Shown here: piece by piece, positions 1-3,732 of the stretch
Position numbering within the stretch: the stretch's first letter is position 1
How the letters are laid out: each line of letters begins with the position of its first letter
DNA from: Planctomyces sp.
Lineage (GTDB): Bacteria; Planctomycetota; Planctomycetia; Planctomycetales; Planctomycetaceae
Assembly: GCA_005809115.1 (NCBI GenBank)
Contig: SYLK01000146.1
Location: 1-6,145, forward strand
Direction of reading: 5' to 3'
DNA: 6,145 bases
Notes under the pieces: model-generated
What the model saw: the letters and a program-made list of their open reading frames with translations, nothing else
Databases searched by the model: none
Told to the model about the DNA's origin: nothing
Program-made: the position numbers and the translations under genes

Positions 1-535
1 CCCGATAGACCCCCTGCCAGTGCGTGCCTTCGCGCGTCAGACACAACCGAGCCATTTCGGTCTCCGTGGCGGGGACACCATGGATTCGGAGCAGTGACGC
101 CGCCGCCGCCGCCGAGCAGGTATGGTCGTCTGTCTGGAACTGCAGTGTGCTGCCCCGGGACAACGGCATCCCGCGAGGCGGCTCGCCCAGCAGGGGCCGC
201 GCCAGGGAGTACCCGGCGAGCAGCCCTGTGACAGTGACCAGTCCAAGTCGACGCCAGAGACGAATCGATCTGGTCTGCAGGCAGACTCCTGCGAAACCGC
301 AACCGATCACGGGGAGCCAGTTTCCCAGAACGATCAGGCTGGAGCAGGGAACGAGCTGGGCCAGCAGCGGACGATCCCACACACAGGACATGTACAGGAT
401 CAGCAGAAGACCCAGCAGCACCTGAAATCGGACCACCAGCCATCGGTCGCCCCGGCCTGCGACCCGGGCTCCGGCAACCGCGGCGGCAGTACACAGTACC
501 GACATCGCGCACAGACTCAGGTACAGATCGGCCAT
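1..535 (-). CDS. Membrane protein with C39-like cysteine peptidase domain (partial, C-terminus beyond left edge)
   Basis: This frame stays open for 178 codons from an ATG at 533-535 to the window edge. The first part is hydrophobic, with likely membrane spans near residues 4-24, 34-54, 65-84 and 95-115. A soluble domain follows from about residue 128. It opens with QFQTDDHTCSAAAAASLLR and continues into a GVPATETEMARL and TREGTHWQGVYR stretch. That order matches the start of peptidase family C39 domains (bacteriocin-leader type): a Gln (Q134, oxyanion hole) five residues before the catalytic Cys (C140), a helix, then a TxExEMA segment and a GT..G segment. The usual Cys-Gly-Pro is Cys-Ser-Ala here. 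The catalytic His and Asp would lie past the edge, so activity cannot be judged. The ATG is the first in frame, and only a weak GGGAG-like ribosome site precedes it. Upstream is a 367-base gap, so the gene may have its own promoter. The substrate is unknown. The C39-like fold call is fairly secure; the role is not. Confidence 0.72.
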   Translation of the reverse strand, partial: MADLYLSLCAMSVLCTAAAVAGARVAGRGDRWLVVRFQVLLGLLLILYMSCVWDRPLLAQLVPCSSLIVLGNWLPVIGCGFAGVCLQTRSIRLWRRLGLVTVTGLLAGYSLARPLLGEPPRGMPLSRGSTLQFQTDDHTCSAAAAASLLRIHGVPATETEMARLCLTREGTHWQGVYR

Positions 536-642
536 TCCGTCCCGTCTCCCTGCGACTGAAGCCGCTGCCGCGACACAAACCCGTTCAGCGCTGGGACCGG
601 GTGCTGTGACGTGGCACTGCAGCCTTTTGTTAATTCTCCTTA

Positions 643-671
643 ATGATGGCTTGTTTTCGTGAATCGTGCAA
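643..671 (-). promoter_or_regulatory. Weak sigma-70-like promoter candidate for the C39-like gene
   Basis: On the minus strand, TTGCAC (666-671) is followed after 17 bases by CATCAT (643-648), a partial match to the -35 and -10 consensus (3/6 and 4/6). It sits in a small AT-rich patch (about 627-662) in an otherwise GC-rich gap and would give a leader of roughly 100 nt before the ATG at 535. This is sequence resemblance only. Confidence 0.2.
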
Positions 672-790
672 GAAGTCTTTCCCGAAGTGGGGCTGGGTTG
701 CAGGAAAACCCCGAAGCCCGCGGACCGGAATCACGCAGGTGTGTGACAGCGGCTGGACCTGAATGTTTCGTTTTGACCGTAAAATGGCGG

Positions 791-872
791 CATGAAATCA
801 TCGGCCAGCTGAGGAACTGATCGAGCGAATCCGCATTCGAGGTGCAGGATTCATGCGGCCGAAGTTTTCATG
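791..872 (-). other. Branched hairpin downstream of the membrane gene (3' UTR structure or terminator-like)
   Basis: Bases 791-806 (CATGAAATCATCGGCC) and 857-872 (GGCCGAAGTTTTCATG) are inverted copies that pair at 14 of 16 positions. Inside them, 827-835 (GAATCCGCA) pairs with 843-852 with one bulged A and a 7-base loop. The structure starts 30 bases after the stop of the minus-strand membrane gene. There is no long T run after it on either strand (only TTTT on the minus strand, near 780-783), so a classical intrinsic terminator is not shown. It may stop transcription, protect the 3' end of the mRNA, or act in the leader of the next gene. Confidence 0.45.
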
Positions 873-902
873 AGTTTGTTCAACTGATTTCCTGGCCGGT
901 CC

Positions 903-1706
903 TTACCAGGGGATTCCGGTGGCTCGCTCCAGCAGCGCGGCCGACATCTCGCCCATAAAGACCAGGATCAGACCGGCAAACAGCACGCCGGTCGCTGACT
1001 GAGTATTCCGATATCGCAGGATCCGCCAGAGCAGTACGGCGATGACCAGGGGCACGACGATTCCGCCGACGATCCGTGTCCCCAGCCACAACAGCTGGAC
1101 GAAGTCCGAGTGAATCATGGCAAAACTGTCGGAACCGTACCGCGCCACAACGATCCCGGTCGCCAGCAGCCGCGCAGCAGCCGCCACGAGCAAAGCCCGA
1201 TTGAACCAGCGGAGTGGCGCGATCGACATCGTGGGAGTTGTCAGAGACCAGTGCCCCAGCAGCATCGCGGTCAGGACCGATCCTGTGACGCCCGACGAGG
1301 CCACGTCGGACAGCAGCTGGAGTGCAGGTCCGACCCGCGTCGGGATCTGCAGCGAATGGAGACAGACGGAACCGACACAGAGCAGAGTCAGAAGCCAGAT
1401 GACCAATCGCCCCGGGGTGCGCCTCCCCAGAGCCCAGAAGATCGATCCGAGGTACGCGGAAGCGGCCGCCACTAACTGCAGCGTCCACAGCCATTCGGCT
1501 ACCCGGTGGGCCTGCACCTGCCCGGCGGCTTCTGGCGGGAGTGCCCAGGTGGTAGTGCGCGACAACAGCAGGGCTGTCAGGACCGTCGTACCGAGCACCA
1601 GACGCATCTGAATGCGGAAGAATCCGTCAGTCACCTCCCGGCGCGGCATGCACAGCCACATCAGGGTAATGCCGGCGGACAGTTTCAGCAGAAACAGTGC
1701 GATCAT
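903..1706 (-). CDS. Multi-pass membrane protein of unknown function, coupled to folE
   Basis: I do not recognise this family. The 267-residue product is almost wholly hydrophobic with about eight likely membrane spans, near residues 2-20, 36-50, 73-94, 100-118, 139-156, 168-190, 204-228 and 236-255. There is no signal peptide distinct from the first span and no large soluble domain. A LLGHWSLTTPTMSIAPL stretch (about residues 148-164) and polar residues such as R, H and E inside or near spans are the likeliest functional positions, but no catalytic motif is evident. Its ATG overlaps the folE stop codon as ATGA, so its translation is probably coupled to folE, and the two are almost certainly on one transcript. 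Nothing in the sequence shows that it acts in folate metabolism. The long overlapping frames on both strands are shadows of this gene. Confidence 0.85.
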   Translation of the reverse strand: MIALFLLKLSAGITLMWLCMPRREVTDGFFRIQMRLVLGTTVLTALLLSRTTTWALPPEAAGQVQAHRVAEWLWTLQLVAAASAYLGSIFWALGRRTPGRLVIWLLTLLCVGSVCLHSLQIPTRVGPALQLLSDVASSGVTGSVLTAMLLGHWSLTTPTMSIAPLRWFNRALLVAAAARLLATGIVVARYGSDSFAMIHSDFVQLLWLGTRIVGGIVVPLVIAVLLWRILRYRNTQSATGVLFAGLILVFMGEMSAALLERATGIPW

Positions 1707-2317
1707 TTGCGGTTGATCAGCGCCATGGCTTCAGCGCGACTGCCCAGATTGTTCTTGAGCAGGCCCCGCACCGCGCTGGTCACCGTGAGCGCTCCCGGTT
1801 TCTTCACTCCGCGAATCGTCATGCAGGTATGCTCAGCTTCGACCACGACAATCACGCCTTTGGCCTGGAGAACGCTGTCGATCAGGTCGGCGATCGTATG
1901 GGTCATCCGTTCCTGCACCTGCGGCCGCCGCGAGACTTCATCCACCACCCGCGCCAGCTTGCTCAGTCCCGTAACTTTCCCGCGGGGAATATAACCGACA
2001 TGCGCGACTCCGATGAATGGCAGCAGGTGATGCTCGCACATACTGTGAAATGAAATATCCCGCACCAGTACCATTTCATCGTACTGTTCTTCAAACACCT
2101 TCTGCAGGTGGCGACCGGGTTCCAGATGCAGCCCGCCGAAAATCTCGGCGTACATCCGTGCCACGCGGCCGGGGGTTTCCTGCAGCCCGTCACGATCCGG
2201 ATCGTCCCCGACTGCCAGCAGAATCTCGCGGACTGCCGCTTCAATCCTCTGCAGGTCGACATTCCGGGCGTCCGGAGGAATTGATGCGGCTGCCAGGGTC
2301 TTGTAAATTTCGGACAT
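1703..2317 (-). CDS. folE: GTP cyclohydrolase I
   Basis: FolE converts GTP to 7,8-dihydroneopterin triphosphate plus formate in the cytoplasm, the first step of tetrahydrofolate synthesis and also a source of queuosine precursor. The 204-residue product is close to the usual length of the type IA enzyme, and the whole family pattern is present. GDDPDRDGLQETPGRVA lies at residues 37-53. SMCEHHLLPF at 92-101 carries zinc ligands C94 and H97 and catalytic H96. AHVGYIP is at 105-111, GLSKLAR at 117-123, the RRPQVQER region at 130-137, and EAEHTCM at 160-166 carries H163 and the third zinc ligand C165. No key residue is missing. A GAGG ribosome site (minus strand, 2323-2326) lies five bases before the ATG. 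A stronger AGGAGGG is further up at 2333-2339, too far for optimal use. The gene starts 48 bases after plsC and overlaps the next gene by four bases. Confidence 0.98.
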   Translation of the reverse strand: MSEIYKTLAAASIPPDARNVDLQRIEAAVREILLAVGDDPDRDGLQETPGRVARMYAEIFGGLHLEPGRHLQKVFEEQYDEMVLVRDISFHSMCEHHLLPFIGVAHVGYIPRGKVTGLSKLARVVDEVSRRPQVQERMTHTIADLIDSVLQAKGVIVVVEAEHTCMTIRGVKKPGALTVTSAVRGLLKNNLGSRAEAMALINRK

Positions 2318-2365
2318 GGGTTCCTCTGCGCGCCCTCCTGGCGGGTTGATGCTGCTGTTCGCCGG

Positions 2366-3145
2366 TCAGGGGACAGATCTTGATTCGGTCCACCGGGACG
2401 CCTCGAGCGGTGTCCAGCCGATCTCGCCGAGTTCGGCCAGTCGCTGCATGATCAGATTGGTAACTTCGACAAGCACAGTATGGGAAATCCGCTGACCGTG
2501 CCACAGTGTCAGATCAATCGGCGGGCCATAAATGACTCGCGTCCGGCTGAATGTCAGGAAACAGCCGGCCATGGTTTTACCGCGCGGTGAATCACGAATG
2601 AAAACAGGCAGAACCGGCACTTCGGACTTCAGTGCCAGCCAGGCCACCCCCGTGCCACCGGGCAGCAGCTGCGTATCCGGCGCTGTCAGATTCAGCCTTC
2701 CTTCCGGAAAAATTCCCAGCAACTGGCCGCTCTGAAGTCTTCGCAGCGCCACCTGCACCGGGCCCATATCCCGGCCTGATCGCCCGACCGGGATCGCTTC
2801 CATGGCTCGACACACCCATCCCACGATTCCGCCCTGATCAAAATACTCTCGTGCCATCAGGAAGCCAATGACCCGCAGGCGCTTTCGCCGGAATCCCGAA
2901 AAGTGGCGAATCCAGAGCACCACCGGATCCACTGGACTGGTGTGATTCGCCACGATGAGCGCCGCGCCGTCTTCCGGGAATGTGCACGGATTCTCAGCCT
3001 GCCAGCGTGTAAACAGGATGCTGTGAGCACGAGCGATCTGATAGCAGACCCACGCGCGCCATCCTGCGGAACAGCGCAGGGCCGAGATCAATCCCATCGA
3101 ACACAACGCGAAACTGCTCGCGCCGATCAGCAGGAAACAGTTCAT
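2366..3145 (-). CDS. plsC: 1-acyl-sn-glycerol-3-phosphate acyltransferase (PlsC/LPLAT family)
   Basis: Members of this family transfer an acyl chain to lysophosphatidic acid (or a related lysolipid), giving phosphatidic acid for membrane phospholipid synthesis at the inner face of the membrane. The 259-residue product has the ordered acyltransferase blocks. Block I is NHTSPVD at residues 67-73, the H68-x4-D73 catalytic pair. Block II is IPVGRSGRD at 118-126, block III is GIFPEGRLN at 144-152 with E148 and R150 for phosphate binding, and block IV is VPVLPVF at 176-182. A hydrophobic N-terminal segment (about 3-22) probably anchors it in the membrane. The length is typical. The ATG at 3143-3145 has no strong ribosome site, which leaves the start slightly uncertain. 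It is the first gene of the likely plsC-folE-membrane gene operon. Exact substrate preference cannot be read from the sequence, and an ornithine-lipid or other lysolipid acyltransferase is possible. Confidence 0.93.
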   Translation of the reverse strand: MNCFLLIGASSFALCSMGLISALRCSAGWRAWVCYQIARAHSILFTRWQAENPCTFPEDGAALIVANHTSPVDPVVLWIRHFSGFRRKRLRVIGFLMAREYFDQGGIVGWVCRAMEAIPVGRSGRDMGPVQVALRRLQSGQLLGIFPEGRLNLTAPDTQLLPGGTGVAWLALKSEVPVLPVFIRDSPRGKTMAGCFLTFSRTRVIYGPPIDLTLWHGQRISHTVLVEVTNLIMQRLAELGEIGWTPLEASRWTESRSVP

Positions 3146-3201
3146 GGCAGGCGAGAAGACACGAGAAACCGGGGCAGGCAGAAAAGCGTCTGACTGACGG
3201 A

Positions 3202-3235
3202 GCGCGTATCATGCGCGTTCCGCGGCTGGCGTCAA
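3202..3235 (-). promoter_or_regulatory. Sigma-70-like promoter candidate for the plsC-folE operon, with direct repeats
   Basis: On the minus strand, TTGACG (3230-3235, 5/6 to the -35 consensus) is followed after 16 bases by CATGAT (3208-3213, 4/6 to the -10 consensus). A start near 3200 would give a leader of about 55 nt before the plsC ATG. The hexamer GCGCGT (plus strand) occurs at 3202-3207 and 3213-3218, exactly 11 bp apart and flanking the -10 box. That is about one helical turn, as expected of an operator, but two copies may be chance in GC-rich DNA. Confidence 0.4.
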
Positions 3236-3266
3236 TCGGCTCCGGTGGTCTGCATCGCGACAGCGC

Positions 3267-3288
3267 AAAAAAAAGCCCTTCGGGACTG
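3267..3288 (-). terminator. Intrinsic terminator-like hairpin with eight T residues, minus strand
   Basis: On the minus strand a short stem (AGTCCC, GAA loop, GGGCT, with one bulged T) leads directly into TTTTTTTT (3274 down to 3267). The same right-hand stem arm can instead pair with a distant copy at 3393-3402, giving a longer stem that ends at exactly the same base. It lies upstream of the plsC promoter candidate, so it would end a transcript coming from the right and shield the plsC operon. Confidence 0.5.
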
Positions 3289-3402
3289 AGCGATGTGCTG
3301 GGACTGAACGTCGAAGTGAACTGGGGAAGTCGCCATGGCTGGGTCAACCACAACAACAAGTGTATTCTTCGTTCAACACGTGCTCAGTGAAACCGAAGGG
3401 CT
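3274..3402. repeat. Long imperfect inverted repeat
   Basis: AGCCCTTCGG (3274-3283) and CCGAAGGGCT (3393-3402) are exact inverted copies. ACTGAGC (3285-3291) and GCTCAGT (3382-3388) are too, separated by one base on the left and four on the right. A further TGAACG (3305-3310) and CGTTCA (3370-3375) continue the symmetry inward. The remaining centre is about 60 bases. No flanking target duplication or transposase was seen, so RNA structure is a better explanation than a transposon end, though a dispersed repeat remains possible. Confidence 0.6.
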
Positions 3403-3560
3403 CGCTGGGTAATCTCTGACAAGTGCAATTCGCGTGCCAGTTTTTCCGGCACCGCAGCGGAATCATGCCAGAATTCGACAGGAAATTGATGAACGTTGGA
3501 ATTGTCGAGCGGCGGCAGGTTTCTCGCATTGAAACACTGAGGATTGATTTGCGGAAAAAT
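3384..3560 (-). pseudogene. Coding-like remnant without a start codon (58 residues, stop at 3384-3386)
   Basis: One minus-strand frame reads like the end of a real protein. It includes CFNARNLPPLDNSNVHQF, then PVEFWHDSAAVPEKLAREL and HLSEITQRALRFH before TGA. The composition is balanced, with a plausible amphipathic helix in EKLARELHLSEITQRAL, unlike the Arg/Pro/Ser-rich shadows elsewhere in the window. The frame stays open rightward to about 3737 but holds no ATG, and its upstream part is the GGCGCC repeat tract. I do not recognise a family. It could be a gene remnant, the coding part of a dispersed repeat, or chance. It overlaps the sigma-54 match, whose bases encode LARELH here, so the two readings compete. 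Confidence 0.25.
3424..3439 (-). promoter_or_regulatory. Sigma-54 (RpoN) -24/-12 promoter, full consensus match
   Basis: The minus strand reads TGGCACGCGAATTGCA, which satisfies every fixed position of the consensus TGGCAYRNNNNTTGCW, with the GG and GC elements 10 bases apart. With random, equal base use, such a match is expected about once per two million positions, so it is notable in 6 kb. The predicted start is near 3413, directing transcription leftward into the inverted repeat and the T-run terminator. A sigma-54 activator gene diverges only about 300 bases away, which adds support. No activator binding has been shown. Confidence 0.5.
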
Positions 3561-3643
3561 CGGCGCCGAGTCGTCTCGCTTGTTGAATTCTCGGCGCCGA
3601 GTGCGTATTTTTGCGCCGAGGGGTCTTCGGCGCCGAGCGCCGA
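3560..3643. repeat. Cluster of GGCGCC palindromes, possible activator or repressor sites
   Basis: The perfect 10-bp palindrome TCGGCGCCGA occurs at 3560-3569, 3591-3600 (extended to 12 bp, 3590-3601) and 3627-3636. Truncated copies GCGCCGA lie at 3613-3619 and 3637-3643, making five GCGCCGA copies in 81 bases. The first two palindromes are 31 bp apart, about three helical turns, and the next is 36 bp on. They lie about 150-220 bp upstream of the start predicted for the minus-strand sigma-54 promoter, the usual distance for enhancer sites, and 97-173 bp before the start of the plus-strand activator gene. On the minus strand they read as ALGAE-like peptide repeats, so a dispersed coding-like repeat is an alternative. 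Confidence 0.6.
3583..3611 (+). promoter_or_regulatory. Sigma-70-like promoter candidate for the sigma-54 activator gene
   Basis: TTGAAT (3583-3588, 4/6) and TATTTT (3606-3611, 4/6) are 17 bases apart on the plus strand. The spacer contains the second GGCGCC palindrome (3591-3600), so a protein bound there would sit between the -35 and -10 boxes. A start near 3618 would give a leader of about 115 nt before the GTG at 3733. This is sequence resemblance only. Confidence 0.27.
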
Positions 3644-3732
3644 TGGTCGTGGTTGAATTTTGTTTTGGATCAGTTTGCAGCAGAGGCGGCGCATTGTTTT
3701 CGTTTCGACCAGCACAGCCAGGATCATTGCCC

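Larger units (their letters stand above)
536..902. other. Intergenic gap of 367 bases, no gene seen
   Basis: Neither strand has a convincing reading frame here. The longest short frame on the plus strand (ATG at 643, 39 codons) has no ribosome site and no recognisable sequence. The gap contains the weak promoter candidate at 643-671 and the two-part hairpin at 791-872. Both are more easily explained as serving the minus-strand genes on either side. Confidence 0.6.
3267..3413 (-). ncRNA. Candidate small structured RNA between a sigma-54 promoter match and a T-run terminator
   Basis: If the sigma-54 consensus at 3424-3439 is used, transcription would begin near 3413 on the minus strand and end at the T run at 3267-3274, giving about 147 nt. 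The transcript would fold on itself. AGCCCTTCGG plus ACTGAGC near its 5' end pairs with the complementary blocks at its 3' end (10 and 7 bp). Inside these, a TGAACG/CGTTCA pair (3305-3310 with 3370-3375) and a short AAG/CTT extension continue the stem. No convincing small protein is encoded. I do not recognise an RNA family. The promoter, fold and terminator are seen in the sequence; that they form one RNA gene is inference. Confidence 0.33.

Noticed and set aside
122..559. A 145-codon plus-strand frame, and another at 24-425, at the left end
   Set aside because: Both are antisense to the membrane and C39-like frame, which has proper membrane spans and the Gln-Cys motif. The plus-strand readings are rich in Gln, Arg, Ser and Pro without any motif.
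612..628. TGGCAC on the plus strand as a possible second sigma-54 -24 element
   Set aside because: No TTGC lies at the required spacing (the sequence there is GCCTTT), and nothing is encoded downstream on that strand.
643..762. A 39-codon plus-strand frame in the 536-902 gap
   Set aside because: There is no ribosome site before the ATG, the peptide is not recognisable, and it opposes the direction of both neighbouring genes.
2994..3359. A 121-codon minus-strand frame overlapping the start of plsC
   Set aside because: It covers the plsC promoter candidate and the T-run terminator and overlaps plsC in another frame, with a shadow-like composition.
3423..3656. A 77-codon plus-strand frame upstream of the activator
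   Set aside because: It has no ribosome site, its end is only the translated palindrome repeats, and no family resemblance is visible.
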